Source of the DNA: Aquatica leii
Lineage: Eukaryota > Arthropoda > Insecta > Coleoptera > Lampyridae
Direction: 5' to 3'
Assembly (NCBI GenBank): GCA_035610365.1
Contig: CM069432.1
Location: 223,656,532-223,720,531 of the forward strand
DNA length: 64,000 nt
Shown: positions 1-9,556 of the stretch, piece by piece
Position numbering within the stretch: position 1 is the stretch's first letter
Layout of the letters: each line of letters begins with the position of its first letter
Translations under genes and position numbers: made by a program
The notes under the pieces: model-generated
The model's input: the letters and a program-made list of their open reading frames with translations, nothing else
Database searches by the model: none
What the model was told of the DNA's origin: nothing

Positions 1-1330
1 AAAATGGTCACGTTGAAAGTCATCAAGCCAGTAAAAAATCCATACTTGCAGCATGTCTTAAGGCATTAATATAAAATAATGTTAAAATTAAAATACAAGT
101 TAATTTGATGTAAACAAGAATATTTTAAGAAGACGTTATCTACTGTGTTTTATATTATATATTTGTAGTTTATTTGTGTATACCCTGCTTGATGCGGGGT
201 ATCAGTTCCATCAAAATAGAGCGTTGTTATACGAAACAGCGGCAAACAAAGTTATCTCATCATGTAAATAATGCGGTTAGGGGAAAACAAGTAAAAAGTT
301 TAGAAAAATGTTTCTAATAAGTTTATTAAATATGTTTTTTTATAACAATACAACAACAAAAACTTATTTCTTGCAAATGTAGAAACATAACAATTGTGTA
401 TACAATAAAAAAATAAATCCACATATAAGAAATTATAAAGTTGTTAGTTAGATAGTAAATTGTACAACCGTAAATTTAAAATATTCTAATGCGGTTTGCA
501 CAACTATATAAAACTAAGAAACTATTAAGTTGTTAGATAGTAAATATTACAACTAAAAAAAAATTGTTTATAATATCTGGCATAAACATTCATAACTATA
601 GTACGCACGTTTCTACAGGACAGCGCCAGCGTTTAGCTTCAGATTTACCAATGATTCTAATACCAGGATGGGATAAAACTTTGCGGTTTACTATATTCAC
701 TATCTAACTAACAACTTCATAGTTTCTTACATGACTATAGAGATAAAAACGTTAAAAGCTGACTTTATACCCGCATTATTCAAATAAGTTTTGAATAAAC
801 CGCAGGCTAAAACCACAACGTATAAACATTGTAAGGTAAATCGTGTCAATGCAAATGTGAAAATATTGCCAGAGTGAACCAGTAGACGACCGTTTCGCCC
901 CATTTGGGGGGTTTCCCAGTGCTAAAAAGCATTATCGACTAAAAGTAGCGCATTTGGTTTAAGTTTCTTGGTTTTGCAATAGCCATTTTCAGAAGGGCAA
1001 AAATTTTTAGTGAACCAATTTTGAAAATTGTGTCTACTTATCTATGATTTTTTTTAGATTCCCAAATTATATGTAAAGTTGATTTAATTATTTCTTTTAC
1101 CATTTTTGTGTCTTTGAAATGATAAACAAGTAGTATTTTTAATTTCAAGTTTTCATAGTGTTTTTACAGTTTTAATTCCTGGTATATGTTTTTTTTTCAC
1201 GATATATAAAAATGTTTGCTTCTATTTCTTGTAGTTGTAGTTGTTGATTACGCTTTTTTATTTATTTTTAGAGAGGTGTTCTTATTGTTGAAATTCAATT
1301 CAACATCAATTTGAGATTAACGTCTACCAG
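1..1330. other. AT-rich flank, no gene recognised
   Basis: No protein-like or RNA-like signal could be read on either strand. The stretch holds a foldback repeat (listed separately) and a short hairpin near 181-205. Pieces around 264-280 and 765-785 look like inverted copies of each other (core AATAATGCGG), so much of 260-790 may be one decayed inverted-repeat element. Confidence 0.5.
426..729. repeat. Foldback repeat with about 31-bp inverted arms
   Basis: The left arm at 426-456 and the reverse complement of 699-729 match at all but two or three positions, sharing the core AGTTGTTAGTTAGATAGT. A further direct partial copy of the arm lies near 515-542. No target duplication was found, so the true ends are unknown. 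It looks like a decayed MITE or foldback element and is not coding. Confidence 0.5.
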
Positions 1331-1484
1331 CAGTGGCGGCTTCTCCATTAGGTCATTTGGTCAATGACCCTCCAAGAAAATGCTAAATTGGCTTGAAATA
1401 TAAATGTTTATTGAGTAAGAATGCATTTTTAAAGTTTTAATTTTGAAATGACCTTCCTGCAGTATTGACCAACAGCCACCACTG
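1331..1484. mobile_element. hAT-type MITE, 154 bp, with 8-bp target duplication
   Basis: The element starts CAGTGGCGGC and ends GCCACCACTG, giving imperfect terminal inverted repeats of the CAGTGGCG type common in hAT transposons. It is flanked on both sides by the identical 8-mer TCTACCAG (1323-1330 and 1485-1492), the duplication length expected for hAT. It is too short to code for a transposase, so it must have moved using enzyme from elsewhere. The perfect flanks are direct evidence of insertion; the superfamily is inferred from the end sequence and duplication length. Confidence 0.85.
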
Positions 1485-1492
1485 TCTACCAG

Positions 1493-1808
1493 TATTTAAT
1501 CTTCTAAGCACTTGTATTTTAAATTCTAGCGAAATGCTTTTTCTTGTTGTTTTATTTTCGTGTTTATTATTATTATTATTTTTATTAAGAACTAAAAATT
1601 ATAATATTTATCATTATATCATTTATTATATTGTATAAATTATAACTTGCAATAATCGTAACAAATGCTTGAAATAATAAAAATTAGTTATATGTACGAT
1701 GCACTCTTATCAGCGGCTATCGGCTTACTACTCTGCTAAGAAAAAAATAGAGTAGGGTTAGGGATAATCGCGTTACGTTTTGGATTTTGTAGAAACCCAA
1801 CGCTGCAT
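1493..1808. other. AT-rich spacer, nothing recognised
   Basis: This stretch includes a short TTA-rich run near 1565-1585 and no coding or RNA signal that I can support. Confidence 0.5.
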
Positions 1809-1952
1809 AAATTTTTATGGAATACCATGAGTGTAATATTAGTCACCTCCTCGTAGTGCATCTGTGCTAGGCTATCTAGTATAGATGTCAACTAAATGAC
1901 TGACATGAACCTACATTTCACCAAGTGGCGTTGTTGCTTTTAAAACGGATAC
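1809..1952. repeat. Truncated copy of the first 144 bp of the array's GC-richer block
   Basis: It matches 3486-3629 and the start of the second block at 8133 base for base as far as I can compare, ending at ACGGATAC. After that point the full blocks continue with GGCTCC, while this copy passes into the palindrome at 1961. It therefore marks the left edge of the tandem array, as a remnant of an earlier unit or a separate short insertion. Confidence 0.75.
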
Positions 1953-1960
1953 AAATATTT

Positions 1961-2008
1961 AATACAAATTTTTGTAAATCAATTAACTGATTTACAAAAA
2001 TTTGTATT
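1961..2008. repeat. Perfect 21-bp palindrome at the left edge of the array
   Basis: Arms 1961-1981 and 1988-2008 are exact reverse complements around a 6-base loop (ATTAAC). The right arm is the normal start of the array unit (TGATTTACAAAAATTTG). The left arm is not found at the corresponding place in unit 2, so the palindrome was made where the array meets unique DNA. Confidence 0.8.
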
Positions 2009-2234
2009 CATGTCTATGATAATAAAATCCTTTTGTTTAAAATTTATCTAATTTAACTTTATTTAACCAATTTCTGAAAAGATGCATGTAGATCATTTTG
2101 CGAAAAATAAGGCCATAAAGAAGTTTCACTTCTTACATGTGTACACTAGTACACGCCCTAATTTTTTATAAAATTCTAAAATATTTTTAAATAAATACAA
2201 ATTGTACAAGGTGTTCAAAGGTAGTAAAATAAAT

Positions 2235-2239
2235 AAAAA
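2235..2239 (-). terminator. Pol III-type T5 terminator of tRNA copy 1
   Basis: Read on the minus strand, five T residues follow the tRNA 3' end after a few bases (GAACTTTTTATTT). This is the usual RNA polymerase III stop signal. Confidence 0.6.
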
Positions 2240-2242
2240 GTT

Positions 2243-2316
2243 CGCCCCCGGGTGGGCTCGAACCACCAACCTTTCCGTTAACAACCGAACGCGCTAGTCG
2301 ATTGCGCCACGGAGGC
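2243..2316 (-). tRNA. tRNA-Asn (GTT)-like gene, copy 1, with stem mismatch
   Basis: The minus strand folds as a 74-base tRNA with 7-bp acceptor stem GCCTCCG/CGGGGGC (one G-T pair), a D arm GCGC/GCGC, anticodon loop TTGTTAA with GTT anticodon, and a perfect T arm with an intact B box (GGTTCGAGCCC). It closely resembles animal tRNA-Asn. Differences from that consensus as I know it: the D-loop GG is GA, loop position 32 is T, and the anticodon stem has a G-G clash (TTCGG against CGGAA). A T5 terminator follows. It may be a transcribed but poor tRNA or a recent pseudogene. Confidence 0.8.
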
Positions 2317-2432
2317 ACATACTATAGGTCACAAAACGGATGGTTATAAGGTACACGGTCAAAACGTTGCTATAAGATACGATCAATTGTTGTTGTAATA
2401 CTCCACAAATTCTACAAAATCATCAAATATCA

Positions 2433-2454
2433 GCCTTCGTGGCGCAATCGGTTA
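2433..2454 (+). pseudogene. tRNA-Asn 5' half, copy 1, cut in the D-loop
   Basis: The 22 bases GCCTTCGTGGCGCAATCGGT plus TA match the 5' end of tRNA-Asn through the D-loop, with one change in the acceptor stem. The match then ends abruptly at the start of the 167-bp direct repeat. It lies head to head with the minus-strand tRNA, 116 bases away, so the ancestral segment held a divergent pair of tRNA-Asn genes. The 3' half is not present anywhere in the window. Confidence 0.7.
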
Positions 2455-3485
2455 TTTGTATTCATGTCTATGATAATAAAATCCTTTTGTTTAAACTTTA
2501 TCTAATTTAACTTTATTTAACCAATTTCTGAAAAGTTGCATGTAGATCATTTTGCGAAAAATAAGGCCATAAAGAAGTTTCACTTCTTACATGTGTACAC
2601 TAGTACACGCCCTAATTTTTAAATTAAATTTCAATTATTAGAACGATTGTGGTGTAATCTATAATCGATAATTTATTTTAAAAAAAATGTTGACATAATC
2701 TCATTATAAAATTTTTTTAAAATTTAATATTGTTAAACTATTTTAGAACTAAAATCTTTATATGTATATGCTTCTTCTATTTATTATTAAGTGTAGTTGT
2801 CACACTGATGTTATTTTGTCTATTTATCTTTGCAACAGCCGCGCTTATTTTAATGAAATTTTTAACAAATATAGTTCTAGTCATACTTTTGATTTCAAAT
2901 TTTAATTCTTTTAGATCCAACTTGTGATTTTATGCTTTTTTAATACTAGTTTATTAGGATATTAATTATTTGTCTTTTTCGTCGTCTTCTTTATATGTAA
3001 TTCCACTTTTATGACATTTAATATTTTCATTTCAAGAATTGCTCTGTTTATTTTAAATTCGTTATTTGATATTTATGTTATGAAACTCAATGTCATGAAG
3101 CGTTATATAATCATCAGTAATATGAAAACTTTGCATTAACTCAATATTTACGTTTGTCGAGATATTCTCATAAACTTGAAATATTTCATAATTTTGTGAC
3201 ACTTAAGAGAATAATTAAGTACACGCTAATGTTTTCATAGAATTTAGAAAATCTACGTACTTAATCATTTTACAATTATTTTTACGAAAGAAGTTTACTG
3301 TTTTATATTATTTTTAATTTAATTACACGGTGAAAGCTTTTGTGATTTAAACATATTTGCTTTACTAATTAATTTTCCATATTAGATTTCTTTGTTATTT
3401 GAATTTATTTCAACGTTATTTTCATTTAAGACTTAGTTTGTTTTTTCTCTTCTTTCAAATTTGTGTTATTTACTTTAATTTTTGT

Positions 3486-4578
3486 AAATTTTTATGGAAT
3501 ACCATGAGTGTAATATTAGTCACCTCCTCGTAGTGCATCTGTGCTAGGCTATCTAGTATAGATGTCAACTAAATGACTGACATGAACCTACATTTCACCA
3601 AGTGGCGTTGTTGCTTTTAAAACGGATACGGCTCCATTCCTAGTTTAAGCGTAAGTTTGGGCTTAGTCAACGGCTAACACGTACCGTATCCTAACGTGGA
3701 TCTAACGCTAATTTTTGGATAGGCTCCTTTCTACGGCTGTATAACGTCTGCGGTTTGTACACTTAATTGTGTACGATGCAAACGGGAGAGAGTGGTTTGC
3801 CATGTTGCTGCCTTATTTAGAGCAATAATTACTCTACTCTAGACCAAATTCTATTGCAGAGAAGCATAGTAAGGAAAACGTCCTTCCGACCGGATGCTCT
3901 TGTAGTAACCATTTGCGGTCCAATACGCTTCGGGTCTATGTAACTTGCCTTGTGCATTAGACCTATAAAACGTACATTAATCTACCCGATTCTAGTATTC
4001 TAAGATAATCGTGCATTTATGTGAAAAAGGCGAGAGCTGCACGAACACTGCAAAGTTAAATCCATCCTGTGAATAGAGAAGACTGCTAAGGTGATTAGTC
4101 TAACTTGGCTCGACAGCAACACGAGTACTTGAAGAAGATAAAGAGCCTCACCAAGGACGTTTGTTAAAGGTGCTCTATCAATTTGCTATGGACTTTTCGA
4201 GCGCGGAAACTAGCTTAGGCATAGGTTGGGCTTCGATTTATCTTTTTCGTGTAACATTCGCTTCTTAATAAGGAGAAGAGGGTAATTAAACATTCTATTC
4301 CCGTCTCAAATACCACTGCTACCTCCCATCGGGAGTGTGATAGCTGGTATTTGAGATGTTGAACTGGCTAGCTAACATCGTCAAAACATAAAGAGACAAA
4401 AAAGAAGGTGCTCCTCCACTAATCTGCCGACTTCCTAATTAGAACTGGGTGGTAAAATCTGCGGCGGAAGTTATTATAACGCCTACCGTGTAACGGAAAC
4501 CGGGATGCGTAAACCAGAACCTAGAAATAGTTGCAATAAATTGCACGGTACGATCGTAGCTCTCCGTTATCACTGTCG
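3486..4578. other. Unidentified higher-GC non-coding block in array unit 1
   Basis: Base composition changes visibly here: the block is much less AT-rich than everything around it and starts and stops fairly sharply. Stops occur in all six frames, with no frame long enough to suggest a protein. It contains a strong hairpin (4303-4357) and several short inverted repeats. I do not recognise it as rRNA, snRNA, 7SL, RNase P or a transposon. Its first 144 bp also occur alone at 1809-1952. It could be a foreign or organellar insertion, a structured non-coding RNA gene or a satellite core. Confidence 0.55.
4303..4357. other. Strong hairpin in the GC-richer block
   Basis: A 13-bp outer stem (GTCTCAAATACCA against TGGTATTTGAGAT, one G-T pair) encloses further pairing GCT/AGC and a CTCCC/GGGAG stem closed by the triloop ATC. 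The second copy is at 8949-9003 with the same sequence. A hairpin this good in a non-coding block suggests a structured RNA or a recombination hot spot. Confidence 0.7.
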
Positions 4579-4909
4579 TTATTTCAAAATTTTCAATTCG
4601 CGCCGAATCAATTTTGTAAAAGTATACTTATCGGCGCGCATTAAATTGTACGCGCATATAAGATAAAAGGCGACTAATGGCCGAATTTGTGTATTATTGT
4701 AATCTTTGTAATAAAGTCGTAATAAATGGTTGTTAGGCTTGGGTAAATTAATTTGTTAAAGCAAATATTCAAGTCCTGCAAATATTTTATGTAAAATTAT
4801 ACAGTCTACTGGGTTAAATAAACAATCACTATTCTAATAAACCCTCGTTAAACCGAAACAGCATTAAGCGTACCAGCGTTAAGCGTAGTCTTACTGTATT
4901 TAATTTTTT

Positions 4910-6633
4910 GAAGTGAAACTTCTTTATCGGCGTTGGAAAAAAATTTACCGTCACATTTTTCGCTTACGCGTCACATTTTTTTTTGGTTACGCGTCACATT
5001 TTTTATCGTCACATTTTTTATCGTCACATTTTTTAAATTTAAAATATTTAAGGTTAACCTGTTTCTGATTGAACGATGATAAATATAATTATTTAAATTT
5101 AATAGTATATTTAAGGTTAACATCAGTTTCTGATTGAACGATGACATTTTAAATTTAATATATTTAAGGTTAACCTCAGTTTCTGTTTGAACGATGACAA
5201 TGATAGTAATAATTCTATTTCAATTAATGAAATGCTGTAATAATCTTAGTAGCAAAAAGTTAAAGTGAAATAATTGTATTATTTGTATTCATGTCTATTA
5301 TAATAAAATCCTTTTGTTTAAAATTTATCTAATTTTAAATTTAAAATATTTAAGGTTAACCTCAGTTTCTTATTGTAACTATCGGTCAATGTATATGATT
5401 TCATTAAAATAGTATTTATTAATTAATAAGACTGCTAATTTAATGAACATCAATTAATTGATATACATGCAACTTTTCAGAAATTGGTTAAATAAAGTTA
5501 AATTAGATAAAGTTTAAACAAAAGGATTTTCTTATCATAGACATGAATACAAATAATACAATTATTTCACTTTAACTTTTTGCTACTAAGATTATTACAG
5601 CATTTCATTAATTGTAATAGAATTATTACTATCATTGTCATCGTTATTATATATTTTTGTAATTAATGGCTTATGGTAACTGAAATATGAAATTGAATCT
5701 ACAAAAATTAGTTAATTGATTTACAAAAATTTGTATTCATGTCTATGATAATAAAATCCTTTTGTTTAAAATTTATCTAATTTAACTTTATTTAACCAAT
5801 TTCTGAAAAGTTGCATGTAGATCATTTTGTTTATTGAAGTGAAACTTCTTTATCGGCGTTGGAAAAAAATTTACCGTCACATTTTTCGCTTACGCGTCAC
5901 ATTTTTTTTTTGGTTACGCGTCACATTTTTTATCGTCACATTTTTTATCGTCACATTTTTTAAATTTAAAATATTTAAGGTTAACATCAGTTTCTGATTG
6001 AACGATGACATTTTAAATTTAATATATTTAAGGTTAACATCAGTTTCTGATTGAACGATGACATTTTAAATTTAATATATTTAAGGTTAACCTCAGTTTC
6101 TGTTTGAACGATGACAATGATAGTAATAATTCTATTTCAATTAATGAAATGCTGTAATAATCTTAGTAGCAAAAAGTTAAAGTGAAATAATTGTATTATT
6201 TGTATTCATGTCTATTATAATAAAATCCTTTTGTTTAAAATTTATCTAATTTTAAATTTAAAATATTTAAGGTTAACCTCAGTTTCTTATTGTAACTATC
6301 GGTCAATGTATATGATTTCATTAAAATAGTATTTATTAATTAATAAGACTGCTAATTTAATGAACATCAATTAATTGATATACATGCAACTTTTCAGAAA
6401 TTGGTTAAATAAAGTTAAATTAGATAAAGTTTAAACAAAAGGATTTTATTATCATAGACATAAATACAAATAATACAATTATTTCACTTTAACTTTTTGC
6501 TACTAAGATTATTACAGCATTTCATTAATTGTAATAGAATTATTACTATCATTGTCATCGTTATTATATATTTTTGTAATTAATGGCTTATGGTAACTGA
6601 AATATGAAATTGAATCTACAAAAATTAGTTAAT
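4910..6633. repeat. Duplicated foldback cassette, unit 1
   Basis: A cassette starting GAAGTGAAACTTCTTTATCG occurs at 4910 and again at 5836 (period 926). Each holds a run of CGTCACATTTTT repeats, then two or three tandem copies of a roughly 50-bp motif (TATTTAAGGTTAACCTCAGT...GAACGATGAC). Then comes a large inverted repeat, with arms about 145 bp long at 5191-5336 and 5501-5645, repeated in the second cassette at about 6105-6560. Arm identity is high. No transposase is present; this looks like a foldback-type structure amplified inside the unit. Confidence 0.75.
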
Positions 6634-6880
6634 TGATTTACAAAAATTTGTATTCATGTCTATGATAATAAAATCCTTTTGTTTAAAATTTATCTAATTT
6701 AACTTTATTTAACCAATTTCTGAAAAGATGCATGTAGATCATTTTGCGAAAAATAAGGCCATAAAGAAGTTTCACTTCTTACATGTGTACACTAGTACAC
6801 GCCCTAATTTTTTATAAAATTCTAAAATATTTTTAAATAAATACAAATTGTACAAGGTGTTCAAAGGTAGTAAAATAAAT

Positions 6881-6885
6881 AAAAA
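6881..6885 (-). terminator. Pol III-type T5 terminator of tRNA copy 2
   Basis: The same T5 run follows the minus-strand tRNA 3' end as in unit 1. Confidence 0.6.
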
Positions 6886-6888
6886 GTT

Positions 6889-6962
6889 CGCCCCCGGGTG
6901 GGCTCGAACCACCAACCTTTCCGTTAACAACCGAACGCGCTAGTCGATTGCGCCACGGAGGC
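6889..6962 (-). tRNA. tRNA-Asn (GTT)-like gene, copy 2
   Basis: It is identical to copy 1 over all 74 bases, including the G-G clash in the anticodon stem and the GA in the D-loop. The shared lesion shows that it predates the amplification of the array. Confidence 0.8.
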
Positions 6963-7078
6963 ACATACTATAGGTCACAAAACGGATGGTTATAAGGTAC
7001 ACGGTCAAAACGTTGCTATAAGATACGATCAATTGTTGTTGTAATACTCCACAAATTCTACAAAATCATCAAATATCA

Positions 7079-7100
7079 GCCTTCGTGGCGCAATCGGTTA
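7079..7100 (+). pseudogene. tRNA-Asn 5' half, copy 2
   Basis: It is the same 22-base 5' half, cut at the same D-loop position, as in unit 1. Confidence 0.7.
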
Positions 7101-8132
7101 TTTGTATTCATGTCTATGATAATAAAATCCTTTTGTTTAAACTTTATCTAATTTAACTTTATTTAACCAATTTCTGAAAAGTTGCATGTAGATCATTTTG
7201 CGAAAAATAAGGCCATAAAGAAGTTTCACTTCTTACATGTGTACACTAGTACACGCCCTAATTTTTAAATTAAATTTCAATTATTAGAACGATTGTGGTG
7301 TAATCTATAATCGATAATTTATTTTAAAAAAAATGTTGACATAATCTCATTATAAAATTTTTTTAAAATTTAATATTGTTAAACTATTTTAGAACTAAAA
7401 TCTTTATATGTATATGCTTCTTCTATTTATTATTAAGTGTAGTTGTCACACTGATGTTATTTTGTCTATTTATCTTTGCAACAGCCGCGCTTATTTTAAT
7501 GAAATTTTTAACAAATATAGTTCTAGTCATACTTTTGATTTCAAATTTTAATTCTTTTAGATCCAACTTGTGATTTTATGCTTTTTTAATACTAGTTTAT
7601 TAGGATATTAATTATTTGTCTTTTTCGTCGTCTTCTTTATATGTAATTCCACTTTTATGACATTTAATATTTTCATTTCAAGAATTGCTCTGTTTATTTT
7701 AAATTCGTTATTTGATATTTATGTTATGAAACTCAATGTCATGAAGCGTTATATAATCATCAGTAATATGAAAACTTTGCATTAACTCAATATTTACGTT
7801 TGTCGAGATATTCTCATAAACTTGAAATATTTCATAATTTTGTGACACTTAAGAGAATAATTAAGTACACGCTAATGTTTTCATAGAATTTAGAAAAATC
7901 TACGTACTTAATCATTTTACAATTATTTTTACGAAAGAAGTTTACTGTTTTATATTATTTTTAATTTAATTACACGGTGAAAGCTTTTGTGATTTAAACA
8001 TATTTGCTTTACTAATTAATTTTCCATATTAGATTTCTTTGTTATTTGAATTTATTTCAACGTTATTTTCATTTAAGACTTAGTTTGTTTTTTCTCTTCT
8101 TTCAAATTTGTGTTATTTACTTTAATTTTTGT

Positions 8133-9224
8133 AAATTTTTATGGAATACCATGAGTGTAATATTAGTCACCTCCTCGTAGTGCATCTGTGCTAGGCTATC
8201 TAGTATAGATGTCAACTAAATGACTGACATGAACCTACATTTCACCAAGTGGCGTTGTTGCTTTTAAAACGGATACGGCTCCATTCCTAGTTTAAGCGTA
8301 AGTTTGGGCTTAGTCAACGGCTAACACGTACCGTATCCTAACGTGGATCTAACGCTAATTTTTGGATAGGCTCCTTTCTACGGCTGTATAACGTCTGCGG
8401 TTTGTACACTTAATTGTGTACGATGCAAACGGGAGAGAGTGGTTTGCCATGTTGCTGCCTTATTTAGAGCAATAATTACTCTACTCTAGACCAAATTCTA
8501 TTGCAGAGAAGCATAGTAAGGAAAACGTCCTTCCGACCGGATGCTCTTGTAGTAACCATTTGCGGTCCAATACGCTTCGGGTCTATGTAACTTGCCTTGT
8601 GCATTAGACCTATAAAACGTACATTAATCTACCCGATTCTAGTATTCTAAGATAATCGTGCATTTATGTGAAAAAGGCGAGAGCTGCACGAACACTGCAA
8701 AGTTAAATCCATCCTGTGAATAGAGAAGACTGCTAAGGTGATTAGTCTAACTTGGCTCGACAGCAACACGAGTACTTGAAGAAGATAAAGAGCCTCACCA
8801 AGGACGTTTGTTAAAGGTGCTCTATCAATTTGCTATGGACTTTTCGAGCGCGGAAACTAGCTTAGGCATAGGTTGGGCTTCGATTTATCTTTTCGTGTAA
8901 CATTCGCTTCTTAATAAGGAGAAGAGGGTAATTAAACATTCTATTCCCGTCTCAAATACCACTGCTACCTCCCATCGGGAGTGTGATAGCTGGTATTTGA
9001 GATGTTGAACTGGCTAGCTAACATCGTCAAAACATAAAGAGACAAAAAAGAAGGTGCTCCTCCACTAATCTGCCGACTTCCTAATTAGAACTGGGTGGTA
9101 AAATCTGCGGCGGAAGTTATTATAACGCCTACCGTGTAACGGAAACCGGGATGCGTAAACCAGAACCTAGAAATAGTTGCAATAAATTGCACGGTACGAT
9201 CGTAGCTCTCCGTTATCACTGTCG
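8133..9224. other. Unidentified higher-GC non-coding block in array unit 2
   Basis: This is a second, near-identical copy of the block at 3486-4578; I saw only a one-base run-length difference. The hairpin is at 8949-9003. It has no recognisable product. Confidence 0.55.
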
Positions 9225-9556
9225 TTATTTCAAAATTTTCAATTCGCGCCGAATCAATTTTGTAAAAGTATACTTATCGGCGCGCATTAAATTGTACGCG
9301 CATATAAGATAAAAGGCGACTAATGGCCGAATTTGTGTATTATTGTAATCTTTGTAATAAAGTCGTAATAAATGGTTGTTAGGCTTGGGTAAATTAATTT
9401 GTTAAAGCAAATATTCAAGTCCTGCAAATATTTTATGTAAAATTATACAGTCTACTGGGTTAAATAAACAATCACTATTCTAATAAACCCTCGTTAAACC
9501 GAAACAGCATTAAGCGTACCAGCGTTAAGCGTAGTCTTACTGTATTTAATTTTTTT

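Larger units (their letters stand above)
2001..2621. repeat. 167-bp direct repeats bracketing the tRNA segment
   Basis: 2001-2168 and 2454-2621 are near-identical, both containing GTGTACACTAGTACAC and ending CCTAATTTTT. They flank a 285-bp segment that carries the tRNA-like gene and the tRNA half. The same arrangement recurs in units 2 (6647-7267) and 3 (11286-11905). The right-hand repeat begins exactly inside the D-loop of the plus-strand tRNA half, so it appears to have been inserted there. Confidence 0.8.
1988..6633. repeat. Array unit 1, 4646 bp
   Basis: Order within the unit: direct repeat, tRNA-Asn-like gene (minus), tRNA 5' half (plus), direct repeat, AT-rich segment, GC-richer block, then two copies of a foldback cassette. 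The AT-rich segment 2622-3485 shows nothing recognisable. Confidence 0.9.

Noticed and set aside
2730..2927. 65-codon hydrophobic frame found three times (also at 7376 and 12014)
   Set aside because: It is repeated only because the array is; it begins with TTG, sits in very AT-rich DNA, and its composition is what random T-rich sequence gives.
3630..4578. GC-richer block as ribosomal RNA or mitochondrial insertion
   Set aside because: I could not find any of the universally conserved rRNA stretches or mitochondrial genes in either strand, so it stays unidentified.
4961..5210. Possible CRISPR-like array of short repeats
   Set aside because: The repeats are directly adjacent or overlapping, with no unique spacers, and the DNA is eukaryotic.
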